The position numbers and the translations under genes were made by a program. From Streptomyces sp. 378 (GTDB taxonomy: Bacteria; Actinomycetota; Actinomycetes; Streptomycetales; Streptomycetaceae), in NCBI RefSeq assembly GCF_030124145.1, contig NZ_JASKMS010000025.1:62001-126000 (forward strand): a DNA stretch of 64,000 nucleotides. Direction: 5' to 3'. Below the pieces are notes generated by a model. The model did no database searches and had not been told where the DNA came from. It saw only the letters and a program-made list of their open reading frames with translations. This document shows positions 16,853-24,205 of this stretch, in pieces. Position 1 is the first letter of the stretch, and each line of letters begins with the position of its first letter.

Positions 16853-18849
16853 TCCTTACGTCCCCCAAGTCCACCAAGGGCGATCTGCATGGTCTGGTCG
16901 GATCCCCCGACCTCCCCGGGTGCGCCCGGGGTCGCGGCCCACGTGGGCTTGTGCTGCGGGGTGTGCCCCGTCGGCTGCTGCGGGATGGGCAGCGACTGCG
17001 TGCGGGGTGCCTCCGCGGGGTCCTGCGGCCGTCCCCCGGCGTGGGCGGGAGGCTTCTTCGCGTCCTGCCGCAGCTGCCAGCGCCAGGCGAACACCGGCGA
17101 GGCGGTGATCAGCAGCGCGAACGTCGCCCAGATGATCATCGCGGGGTGGGAGTGGCCGAAGACGAATCCGGCGGCGATCGACCCACCGAAGATCGCGACG
17201 AAGTACCAGTGGTAGCGGAACGTGCCGAACCAGCGGTCCGGGCTCGCCGAGTCGCCCTTGGGCGTGACCACGAACTTGCTCTTGCGCCGCAGCACCGAGT
17301 CGATGAGCGCCTTCGCGTACAGCGGCGCCGACAGTGCGGACATCACCATGCCGGCCACACCGCCGGAGCCCTCCGGCTCGTGCGGCGAGACGTTGTGCCG
17401 GCGGTTCCAGACGTACAGGCCGATCTGCAGGGCGGAGGCGTTGCCGTAGAGCATCAGCCAGACCGCCGGGTCGATGTTCACACCCGAGGCGCCCAGGCCC
17501 AGGAACAGGCAGCAGCTCAGCGCCGCCAGGATCCAGTTGAGGGCCGACATCGGGTAGAAGATGATCATCATCGTGTAGTTGAAGAGCTTGCTCGGCGGCA
17601 GCGAGTACCAGCCCTTCCAGTACTGCCCGATGATCGTCTCGTACGTGCCTCGCGACCAGCGCATCTGCTGGGTGAAGAAGTCCGTCCAGGCGCTGGGGCC
17701 CTCACCGACGGCGAGCACGTCCGGCGTGTACACCGAGCGCCACTTGCGGCCCGTCGCCGGGTTCTTGTGGCGGTGCATCTCGAAGCCGGTCGCCATGTCC
17801 TCGGTGATCGAGTCGTACAGACCGCCGATCTGCTTCAGCGCCTTGATGCGCACGGCGTTGGAGGTGCCGACGAACATCGGGGAGCCGTAGCGGTTGCCCG
17901 CGCGCTGGATCAGCGCGTGGAACAGGAACTGCTGCGACTCGGCGGCCTTGGTGATGGGGTTGTCGTAGTTGCCGTAGACCTGCGGGCCGATGACGAAGCC
18001 GACGTCCGGGTCGCGGAAGAAGCCGAGCATCCGCTCCAGGTAGTTGGGCAGCGGCACGTGGTCGGTGTCGACCGAGGCGAAGAAGTCGTAGTCGTCGCCG
18101 TGCGCCTCGAGCCAGGCGTTGTAGTTGCCGTGCTTGGTCTTGGCGCGGTGCGGGCCCTTGGCCTGGTTCCACTTCGCGACGCCCTTGCGGGAGAAGTGGT
18201 GCACGCCGAGGCGCTCGCAGACCGCCTTCACGTCGGGGTCGTCGCCCTCGTCGAGCAGCCACACGTGCATCAGGCCCCGGTGGCGGATCTTCACCGCCGC
18301 CTCCAGGGTCTTCGTCACCATCTCCAGCGGTTCCTTGCCGGGCACGAAGGAGGTGAGGAAGGCCACTCTGGTGCCGGTCTCGGGCACCACCGGGATCGGG
18401 TCGCGGGCCACCAGCGTGGCGTGCGCGTTGGACAGCACGTTCATGCAGCGGAAGAACTCGATCAGGCCGATCGAGACGAGCATCACCATGTCGAGCGCGG
18501 GCAGCCAGTCGAAGGCCGGATAGTCGCGCTCGGTCCAGTGCTCGGGCTGGAGCAGCCAGAACAGCAGCACCAGGGACAGCACCGGGGCCGCGGCCAGCAT
18601 CAGGGCGACCCGGATGCGGTGCGGCTCCTGCGAGATGAGCGAGCGGTACTGCACCTTGTACGGCTTGCTCGGATCCGGCTGGGTGAGGGGACCCGCGAGC
18701 CGGCTGTAGTGCTCGTAGTCGTACCTCGGCAGGGTCTTCTTGATCCTCCGGAACGTCCCTGTCGTGCTCATCCGGTGTGACGGCACCCTGAGTTGGGTGG
18801 TCTGGGACGGGTCGTGGTCCTGCCGGGCACCCGTGGGCCTCGACGTCAT
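16849..18849 (-). CDS. cslA: Cellulose-synthase-like glycosyltransferase CslA
   Basis: A 666-residue GT2 processive glycosyltransferase. N-terminal helices near residues 80-95 and 110-125 are followed by the catalytic domain with 'WLLDEGDDPDVKAVCERL', the DxD in 'SVDTDHVPLPNYLERM', the TED of 'SITEDMATGFEMH' and 'QQMRWSRG' (QxxRW). Four or more helices follow, then a cytoplasmic Pro/Gln-rich tail. It makes a beta-(1,4)-glucan-like polymer at growing hyphal tips, working with DivIVA, GlxA and CslZ. No PilZ domain is evident, so c-di-GMP control, as in BcsA, is not supported. The ATG at 18849 has GGGGGGAT upstream. glxA overlaps its 3' end. Confidence 0.92.
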   Translation of the reverse strand: MTSRPTGARQDHDPSQTTQLRVPSHRMSTTGTFRRIKKTLPRYDYEHYSRLAGPLTQPDPSKPYKVQYRSLISQEPHRIRVALMLAAAPVLSLVLLFWLLQPEHWTERDYPAFDWLPALDMVMLVSIGLIEFFRCMNVLSNAHATLVARDPIPVVPETGTRVAFLTSFVPGKEPLEMVTKTLEAAVKIRHRGLMHVWLLDEGDDPDVKAVCERLGVHHFSRKGVAKWNQAKGPHRAKTKHGNYNAWLEAHGDDYDFFASVDTDHVPLPNYLERMLGFFRDPDVGFVIGPQVYGNYDNPITKAAESQQFLFHALIQRAGNRYGSPMFVGTSNAVRIKALKQIGGLYDSITEDMATGFEMHRHKNPATGRKWRSVYTPDVLAVGEGPSAWTDFFTQQMRWSRGTYETIIGQYWKGWYSLPPSKLFNYTMMIIFYPMSALNWILAALSCCLFLGLGASGVNIDPAVWLMLYGNASALQIGLYVWNRRHNVSPHEPEGSGGVAGMVMSALSAPLYAKALIDSVLRRKSKFVVTPKGDSASPDRWFGTFRYHWYFVAIFGGSIAAGFVFGHSHPAMIIWATFALLITASPVFAWRWQLRQDAKKPPAHAGGRPQDPAEAPRTQSLPIPQQPTGHTPQHKPTWAATPGAPGEVGGSDQTMQIALGGLGGRKE

Positions 18850-19173
18850 GAGTCATCCCCCCACACGCGGACACCGCGTGTTTCGTAGCTTCCTACCGTC
18901 TGCTGCGGGTCCCCCTCGACCTTCACAGACGTATCAGTGGTGGATCGCAGTCACCACGTCATCCACACCCTATAGACACGGCAACGCGACCTTCCGGTTG
19001 CATGATGCCCCCCTAGGCATCGGTTCATGAACGGAGCCCCTACCCCCGCCCAGTCCGCAACCGGTTCCAAAGCCCCCCAACTGCCGCGAACCCGCAGCAT
19101 CTTGTAAAACCAGAAGCACAGGGTTCTACGGCGTCCATCATGATCGCAAGGTGTGAAACGCGGTGTTTACCGG
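18850..19173. other. cslA leader region with pre-SD hairpin
   Basis: About 324 bp between the GntR stop (19174) and the cslA start, upstream of cslA on the minus strand. A perfect 8-bp stem (18863-18870 with 18874-18881, 3-base loop) lies directly upstream of the cslA ribosome site and could affect translation. CTATAGGG (minus, near 18968-18975) is a possible -10 element. A second short inverted repeat, GCAAC/GTTGC, surrounds 18980-19000. No gene is seen. Confidence 0.45.
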
Positions 19174-19887
19174 TCATACGCGTTCATTGTGGCGGGTGTG
19201 GGGGCTCTGTGGAGTCGTTGTGGACAGACGGGCGCGGATGTTGCCGAAGTGCTCCCTTATGGCCTCCTCCGCCCGCATCGAGTCGCCGGACCGCACCGCG
19301 TCGAGGATCTCCCGGTGCTGCCGGCAGGTGACCTTCGGGTCCTGCGGCTCGCCCCCGAGGTCCGTGCGCACCCGGTGGAAGGCGTCCCAGAACGCCTCCA
19401 GGACCTCGCACAGCAGGACGTTGTCCAGCCCCCGGTAGAGGGTGGCGTGAAAGGCCCGGTCGGTCTCGGCGAGACCGGCTCCCCGCGCGGCCTGCTCATC
19501 CATACGGGCGGCGAGCGCGTCCAGTTCAACGAGGTCCGCTTCCGGCATCCGGCCGGCGAGCCGGGACACGAGCCCTGTCTCCACCGCCTCCCTCAGCTCC
19601 AGCAGCTGGAGCAGGGAGTCCTCGCCCCGGTAGTGCCCGGCGACCGTGCGGAAGGCCAGACCCTCGATCATCGGGGCCAGGGACATCGGGCCGACGTACG
19701 TGCCGAAGCCGTGCCGGATCTCCACGATGCCCATCGCCTGGAGCGCCTTCAGCGCCTCCCGCACCGAGTTCCGGCTCGCGCCGAGGAACTCCATCAGCTC
19801 GGGCTCGGTCGGCAGCGGGGCCCCGGAGGCCAGCCGGCGGTCGATGATGAGCTTCTTGATCCGCTCCTGAAGGTCTCGCGCTGCCAT
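19174..19887 (-). CDS. GntR/FadR-family transcriptional regulator (FCD domain)
   Basis: A 237-residue regulator. A GntR winged helix ('LQERIKKLIIDRRLASGAPLPTEPELMEFLGASRNSVREALKALQAMGIVEIRHGFGTYV') is followed by an all-helical FCD ligand domain with metal-binding His/Asp positions in 'ETDRAFHATLYRG', 'AFWDAFHRVR' and 'RQHREILDAVRSGD'. The start is taken at ATG 19887; an upstream GTG at 19908 adds seven residues. FadR-type FCD proteins sense carboxylates or sugar acids. Target genes are not obvious; the gene is flanked by cslA downstream and tRNA-Lys upstream. Confidence 0.87.
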   Translation of the reverse strand: MAARDLQERIKKLIIDRRLASGAPLPTEPELMEFLGASRNSVREALKALQAMGIVEIRHGFGTYVGPMSLAPMIEGLAFRTVAGHYRGEDSLLQLLELREAVETGLVSRLAGRMPEADLVELDALAARMDEQAARGAGLAETDRAFHATLYRGLDNVLLCEVLEAFWDAFHRVRTDLGGEPQDPKVTCRQHREILDAVRSGDSMRAEEAIREHFGNIRARLSTTTPQSPHTRHNERV

Positions 19888-19990
19888 GGCGAGAGGGTAT
19901 CCGGCCAATCGTGCGGTGGGCCGGGTTCCGGCCAGAGAGGTGTTTTGGCCAGAGGGAGACAGGGAGGGGCGGGCCCTCCGGGGAACGCGA

Positions 19991-20020
19991 GAAGGCCCCT
20001 CGCTTTCGCGAGAGGCCTTC
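19991..20020 (-). terminator. Terminator of tRNA-Lys copy 1
   Basis: A 13-bp stem with one mismatch (19991-20003 with 20008-20020, loop TTTC) follows the tRNA on the minus strand by 8 bases. It closely resembles the terminator after the second tRNA-Lys copy, including the same mismatch position. Confidence 0.75.
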
Positions 20021-20027
20021 CGGTCGG

Positions 20028-20101
20028 TGCGCCGCCAGGGACTCGAACCCCGGACCCGCTGATTAAGAGTCAGCTGCTCTAACCAACTGAGCTAGCGGCG
20101 C
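20028..20101 (-). tRNA. tRNA-Lys (CTT), copy 1
   Basis: A 74-nt cloverleaf: acceptor GCGCCGC/GCGGCGC, D-arm GCTC...GAGC, anticodon loop ACTCTTAAT with CTT, T-arm with GGTTCGAGTCC and discriminator A. CCA is not encoded. The sequence is identical to the copies at 24036-24109 and 38403-38476. Confidence 0.97.
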
Positions 20102-20301
20102 GCGCTGACGTCGTAACTCTACAGGACGCCGCGAGGTGCTCCCGACCACCCGGGCCGGGCCCGGGCGGACTCCCGCGAGGCGTCCGCGTACATCATTCGG
20201 ACCGTCAGCATGCGCGTGCGGAAGACAGTTGCGAAACTGACGCTGCGCGCCCCGAGATGCCCGGGCGCCGCATTTTCCGCCGGAAGTGTGAGGGGAATCG
20301 C

Positions 20302-21654
20302 ATGGAGTCTCCGGTATTCGAGGAAATCGACCCCGCGAGCGACTGCGACTGCCCCGGCTGTGTCCACTGGCGCCGCGTCCTGCCGCATTCCCGGTCCGGC
20401 CGGACCAGTGCCCACCCGGCCGCGCGCCTCCAAGCTCTCGGCGGCGCTCGGGCAGGGGGGACCCCCATGGCTCTCGCGCTGGCGGCCGCGGCCTCCACGG
20501 CCCTGGGAGCGGGCCATGCCGTACCTGCCGCGGCCACCTCGTACGGCCCCCACCGCCCGGGCATTCCGGCAGGTGACGAGCCTGACAGCCCGCAGGGCGA
20601 CACGGCTCCGCTGCACGGCCCCGGCGGCCGGCCGACGATGCCCCCGGTCGCCCCCAAGCCGACCGCGATCACCCGCTCGGAGATCATCGACCGGGCCAAA
20701 ACCTGGGTCGCCGCGAAGGTGCCGTACAGCATGAGCGCCTATTATTCGGACGGTTACCGGCAGGACTGCTCCGGCTATGTCTCGATGGCCTGGAAGCTGC
20801 CCGGAAACGAATGGACGGGCAGTCTCGCCCAGTACGGGGAGAAGATTTCCAAGGAAGAACTCCAGCCGGGCGACATACTGCTGTTCTACAATGCGTCCGA
20901 CCCCGAGAACGGCTCGCACGTCACCATTTTCGGCGGCTGGGCGGACTCCACGCACACCCACTACATCGCCTACGAGCAGACCCGCCCGCACACCCGCCGG
21001 CAGTCCACCCCGTACGCCTACTGGAACAACTCCGACCGGTACGTGCCCTACCGCTACAAGGGCGTCACACCGGAGGAACCGGCGCCCGAACCGGACAGCG
21101 GTCTGCCGGGCGCCCCGGCCGGCACGCCGTACCCGGGAGCGGCCTATTTCGGCCCCGGCGCGAACAACAAGTACGTCACACAGCTCGGCCGCATGCTCGT
21201 CGCGCGCGGGGCCGGCGGCTCCTACGCCTCGGGTCCGGGGCCGCGCTGGACCGACGCCGACCGGCGGGCGACCCGGGCGTTCCAGCTGGCGCAGGGCTGG
21301 AAGGGCGCGGACGCCGACGGGCTGCCCGGCCCGCGCACCTGGGAACTGCTGGCCACGGGGAAGGGCAAGGACGTGAAGGGCGGGGCGGTCGGGCCGCCGC
21401 CCGCCTCCCACGGCGTCCCCGGCTACCCGGGCCGGGCGATGTTCCGTCCCGGCGCCGACAACACCTACATCACCCAGCTGGGCGGACAGCTCGTCCGGAA
21501 GGGATTCGGCAGGTTCTACTCGGTCGGGCCCGGGCCGCGCTGGGGCGAGGCGGACCGGCGCGCCGTCGAGGCCTTCCAGCGCACCCAGGGCTGGCGGGGC
21601 GGCGCGGCGGACGGCTACCCCGGGCCGGAGACCTGGCGGCGCCTGTTCTCGTAG
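20302..21654 (+). CDS. Secreted NlpC/CHAP-like and peptidoglycan-binding protein
   Basis: A 450-residue exported protein. A possible Cys-protease-like domain carries 'YRQDCSGYVSMAWKLPG' (Cys156) and 'GSHVTIFGGWAD' (His206), the arrangement of NlpC/P60 or CHAP amidases. Two C-terminal repeats follow ('GAAYFGPGANNKYVTQLGRMLVARG' and 'GRAMFRPGADNTYITQLGGQLVRKG', each ending in a 'RAFQ...GWKGADADGLPGPRTWELL'-type helix), which look like PG_binding_1 modules. Two starts are possible. ATG 20302 has GAGGGG upstream and gives a Cys-rich 'DCDCPGC' leader; ATG 20467 gives a classic Ala-rich signal peptide directly after a dispersed repeat that supplies an AGGGGGG ribosome site. It likely cleaves or binds cell-wall peptide. 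Confidence 0.82.
   Translation: MESPVFEEIDPASDCDCPGCVHWRRVLPHSRSGRTSAHPAARLQALGGARAGGTPMALALAAAASTALGAGHAVPAAATSYGPHRPGIPAGDEPDSPQGDTAPLHGPGGRPTMPPVAPKPTAITRSEIIDRAKTWVAAKVPYSMSAYYSDGYRQDCSGYVSMAWKLPGNEWTGSLAQYGEKISKEELQPGDILLFYNASDPENGSHVTIFGGWADSTHTHYIAYEQTRPHTRRQSTPYAYWNNSDRYVPYRYKGVTPEEPAPEPDSGLPGAPAGTPYPGAAYFGPGANNKYVTQLGRMLVARGAGGSYASGPGPRWTDADRRATRAFQLAQGWKGADADGLPGPRTWELLATGKGKDVKGGAVGPPPASHGVPGYPGRAMFRPGADNTYITQLGGQLVRKGFGRFYSVGPGPRWGEADRRAVEAFQRTQGWRGGAADGYPGPETWRRLFS
20431..20470 (+). repeat. Dispersed Streptomyces repeat (copy A), inside a coding region
   Basis: CAAGCTCTCGGCGGCGCTCG followed by GGCAGGGGGGACCCCCATGG. The same element, about 34 of 40 positions alike, lies at 43908-43947. 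From memory this short repeat is scattered through Streptomyces genomes. Here it encodes residues 44-56 of the upstream-start version of the wall protein and creates a ribosome site and ATG (20467). Confidence 0.7.
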
Positions 21655-21661
21655 CGCGTTC

Positions 21662-21822
21662 TCGGCCCCTTTCGGGCGGGCCCCGACATCCCGGTCGGCC
21701 CTTTTCGGGCGGGCCTCGACATCCCGGTCGGCCCTTTTCGGGCGGGCCTCGACATCCCCCGGTCGGCCCTCTCGCCGGGCCCCCCATCCCGGTCGCCCCC
21801 CTTCGGCGGGCCCAGCGTCCGG
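21662..21822. repeat. Decaying 33-bp tandem repeat, terminator-like
   Basis: Copies start at 21662, 21695, 21728, 21763 and 21793. The first two are 33 bp and differ at about two positions; later copies are 35, 30 and about 30 bp and progressively degenerate. Each unit holds GGCCC...GGGC(G)GGCC, so each can fold into a small hairpin. The array begins 7 bases after the stop of the wall protein and may act as a multi-hairpin terminator. Confidence 0.8.
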
Positions 21823-21866
21823 GATCCACCGTTGTGACGCATCTGGCGCGGAGGCTGGAGGCACGC

Positions 21867-22988
21867 ATGAGTACGACCACTTCCCACCCGTCCGAACCCG
21901 ACGGACCGGCCGACGGCACGGTACGGCCCGCCCGGCTCATCCAGAACGAGTCCACCACCGAGATCCCCGTCCACCTGCTGTTCCGCGACGACCCCGACCC
22001 GGCGCCGGTACCGCTGAAACCGGCGGTCGTCGGCCGCAGGCAGGGCACGGGGGAGCAGCCGCGCCTGAGGCGCCCGGCGATCGCGCCGAAGCGGCCGGTG
22101 CCGCAGGTCGACCCCGACCTGGTGGAGCGGCCGGCGACGGTGCTGCCCGGCGCGGCGGGCGTCTTGGCCGGTGCCTGCGGTGCGGCCGGGTGTGTGGCCA
22201 CCTCCTGGTGGGCCGGGGTGCTGCCACCGCTCGCGCTGGAGGTGCTGCGGCTGCCCGCGTACGCCGGGGCCGGGCTCGGTCCCGCGCAGTGGGCGGCGTA
22301 CGCGGCGGCCGGGGCGCTCGGGCTGTTCGGGCTCGGCGGGCTGGCCCGGGGCCGCACCGGGCGCGCCTGGGTACTGGACCTCTTCGGGCGCTACCGGGGG
22401 ACCGTCCGGCGCTCCGGCCTGCTGTGGGTCAATCCGCTGCTGTTGCGCCGCCGGGTGGACATGAGGCTGCGGCACTGGCGCAGCGAGCCGGTGCCGGCGG
22501 CCGACGGGGCCGGGGTCGCGCTGCGGGTGGTCGTCCTGGTGGTGTGGCGGGTGCGCGACACCGCCCGGGCCACACTGGCCGTGGACGACCACGAGACGTA
22601 TCTGCGCGAGTGCGTCGAGGCCGCGCTGGCCCGGGTGCCGGTGCAGATGCCCGGCGGGCCGAAGGGGGCCGGGGACGCGGCGGCCGAGGCACTGACCCGG
22701 CTGGTGGCGGCGGACGCGGCGCCGGTGGGCCTGGAGGTGTTCTCCGTGCAGCCGGCCCGCGTCGAGTACGCCCCCGAGGTCGCCGCCGCGATGCACCGCC
22801 GGCGGATCGCGGCGCTCGACGCCCAGCACCGGGCGAGCGTGCTCACCTCGGTCGTGGACTCGGTGGAGGACACCGTGACCCGGCTGACCATGCGCGGGCT
22901 GGTCGAACTCGACGACTACGAGCGGAAGGCGCTGGTGAAGGACCTGACGGTGGCGTTCTGCGCGGGCCGCGGGGAAACAGCTCCGTGA
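21867..22988 (+). CDS. SPFH/band-7 domain membrane protein
   Basis: A 373-residue protein with a charged N-terminus, two membrane helices (about residues 92-113 and 135-155, 'GAAGVLAGACGAAGCVATSW' and 'AYAAAGALGLFGLGGLA') and a band-7 domain: 'GTVRRSGLLWVNPLLLRRRVDMRLRHW', 'LRVVVLVVWRVRDTARATLAVDDHETYLRECVEAALARV' and 'VEYAPEVAAAMHRRRIAALDAQHR'. SPFH proteins form large oligomeric microdomains in the cytoplasmic membrane. GGAGG precedes the ATG at 21867. The last residues ('CAGRGETAP') run to the LPMO promoter. No NfeD-like partner is adjacent, so its client is unknown. Confidence 0.85.
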   Translation: MSTTTSHPSEPDGPADGTVRPARLIQNESTTEIPVHLLFRDDPDPAPVPLKPAVVGRRQGTGEQPRLRRPAIAPKRPVPQVDPDLVERPATVLPGAAGVLAGACGAAGCVATSWWAGVLPPLALEVLRLPAYAGAGLGPAQWAAYAAAGALGLFGLGGLARGRTGRAWVLDLFGRYRGTVRRSGLLWVNPLLLRRRVDMRLRHWRSEPVPAADGAGVALRVVVLVVWRVRDTARATLAVDDHETYLRECVEAALARVPVQMPGGPKGAGDAAAEALTRLVAADAAPVGLEVFSVQPARVEYAPEVAAAMHRRRIAALDAQHRASVLTSVVDSVEDTVTRLTMRGLVELDDYERKALVKDLTVAFCAGRGETAP

Positions 22989-23027
22989 TTGGTATGGACA
23001 TGTTCAACCAACGTCCCTACTCTCAGA

Positions 23028-23043
23028 CTTGGTCTAGACCTAC
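23028..23043. promoter_or_regulatory. DasR-responsive element (dre)-like site
   Basis: The perfect 10-bp palindrome GGTCTAGACC (23031-23040) extends to TGGTCTAGACC, the core of the DasR consensus ACTGGTCTAGACCAGT. It lies 50 bp upstream of the chitin-active LPMO, a class of gene known to be under DasR control in Streptomyces. The outer positions deviate, so binding strength is uncertain. Confidence 0.65.
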
Positions 23044-23089
23044 CTGCACGCCTCAGTGAAACTCCCCCACGTTCTCCAGGAGCGGCAGC

Positions 23090-23701
23090 ATGCGCACAAG
23101 GACCAAGTTGTCCGCGGTCGCGGTGGGACTGGCCACGACCGGAGCTCTCGTACTCTCCTCCGGCGGCGCCAGCGGCCACGGCTACACCGACCTCCCCATC
23201 AGCAGGCAGAAGCTCTGCCAGAACGGCACGGTGACCAACTGCGGTTCCATCCAGTGGGAACCGCAGAGCGTCGAGGGGCCGAAGGGCTTCCCGGCCTCCG
23301 GACCGGCCGACGGGCAGATCTGCAACGGCGGCGTCGGCCACTTCAGCCAGCTCAGCGCACCGCGGACACCGTCCGGCGGGGCCTGGCCGGCCACCCGGGT
23401 GGCGGGCGGCCAGACCTACACGTTCCGGTGGCAGTTCACGGCCATGCACGCCACGACCGACTTCAAGTACTACATCACCAAGCCGGGCTGGAACCAGAAC
23501 CACAACCTCGCCCGGTCCGACCTGAACCTCACGCCGTTCTTCACGGTGCCGTACAACGGGCAGCGCCCGCCGTCGACCCTCTCCCACACGGGCAGGCTGC
23601 CGTCCGGGCTCAGCGGCCGGCACGTCATCGTCGCGGTGTGGACGATCGCCGACACGGCCAACGCGTTCTACGCCTGCTCGGACGTGACCTTGTCAACTTG
23701 A
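23090..23701 (+). CDS. AA10 chitin-active lytic polysaccharide monooxygenase (CHB-type)
   Basis: A 203-residue secreted copper monooxygenase. After the signal peptide, cleavage at 'GGASG|HGYTDLP' leaves His30 as the N-terminal residue of the copper brace; the second ligand is His120 ('FTAMHATTDF'). 'SRQKLCQNGTVTNCGSIQWEPQSVEGPKGFP' and 'GQICNGGVGHFSQL' match chitin-binding protein (CHB) family members. It oxidatively cleaves crystalline chitin. CCAGGAGCG precedes the ATG. The C-terminus is odd: after 'ACSDVT' it ends 'LST' at a TGA that coincides with the end of a TnpB-type element remnant, so the native last residues were probably replaced. A dre-like site lies upstream. Confidence 0.92.
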   Translation: MRTRTKLSAVAVGLATTGALVLSSGGASGHGYTDLPISRQKLCQNGTVTNCGSIQWEPQSVEGPKGFPASGPADGQICNGGVGHFSQLSAPRTPSGGAWPATRVAGGQTYTFRWQFTAMHATTDFKYYITKPGWNQNHNLARSDLNLTPFFTVPYNGQRPPSTLSHTGRLPSGLSGRHVIVAVWTIADTANAFYACSDVTLST

Positions 23702-23907
23702 CCCGGCCCTGAAGGACCGGGCTTGGAGGTAGTGCCCAGCTGGTTGCTGGGGGACTCCTCCGTCCAGACACCCCGTCATGGGGTGGCAGGGACGCGTGAC
23801 TCACGCCCCGCATTCCACACGCTCTCGCCACGGGTGGCGATGTTGTGGGAAGCATTCCGGTCGGCGTGGGCAACGACCCCGCACCCCCGGCAGATAATCT
23901 TCCGAAG
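23702..23907 (-). pseudogene. Decayed IS605-family TnpB: C-terminal zinc half-ribbon and right end
   Basis: On the minus strand, 23907-23776 encodes 'RKIICRGCGVVAHADRNASHNIATRG' and 'WNAGRESRVPATP', the second CxxC of the TnpB zinc ribbon with its conserved HADRNA-NI-RG block. The upstream nuclease domain and first CxxC are missing. Downstream (23775-23702) is the typical element end: a spacer, then a hairpin CCCGG...CCGGG around 23702-23724 next to TCAAGTTGAC. In intact elements this region is the 3' part of the omega/reRNA. No TnpA is present. The element is a fragment and cannot encode an active nuclease. Confidence 0.75.
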
Positions 23908-23998
23908 TTCGCTTGAGTCACCGGTGAGGCCGGCGTGGGGGGTTCCTCCCGCGCCGGCCGCGTCGCCGACCGCGGAGGCGCGGCGCCCGGGACACGCT

Positions 23999-24030
23999 GA
24001 GGGGCCCCTCGCTCCCACGAGAGGCCCCTC
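23999..24030 (-). terminator. Terminator of tRNA-Lys copy 2
   Basis: A 13-bp stem with a single mismatch (23999-24011 with 24018-24030, 6-base loop), 6 bases beyond the tRNA 3' end on the minus strand. Similar to the copy 1 terminator. Confidence 0.75.
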
Positions 24031-24035
24031 ATCCG

Positions 24036-24109
24036 TGCGCCGCCAGGGACTCGAACCCCGGACCCGCTGATTAAGAGTCAGCTGCTCTAACCAACTGAGC
24101 TAGCGGCGC
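24036..24109 (-). tRNA. tRNA-Lys (CTT), copy 2
   Basis: All 74 bases are identical to copies 1 and 3; anticodon CTT, CCA not encoded. The gene sits between the TnpB remnant and the IclR gene. Confidence 0.97.
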
Positions 24110-24205
24110 ATGACTCTCGCCTGCTGCTGGAACCGCGTTCCGCGGCGGGCGACGGAGAAAATACTACCCAATGCCGAGGGGTGCTCCGGACCACCCGGCG
24201 GCGTC

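Noticed and set aside
15083..18780. Two large plus-strand frames opposite glxA and cslA
   Set aside because: Both are reverse shadows of GlxA and CslA, whose catalytic residues are intact on the minus strand.
16849..18849. c-di-GMP control of CslA through a PilZ domain
   Set aside because: No RxxxR...DxSxxG signature was seen in the C-terminal tail, unlike BcsA.
21662..21822. CRISPR array
   Set aside because: Direct repeats have no unique spacers and no cas genes are nearby; it is a simple tandem array.
23776..24018. Complete small zinc-ribbon protein gene
   Set aside because: Only the C-terminal half of the TnpB zinc ribbon matches; the N-terminal part is unrelated sequence, so it is a remnant.
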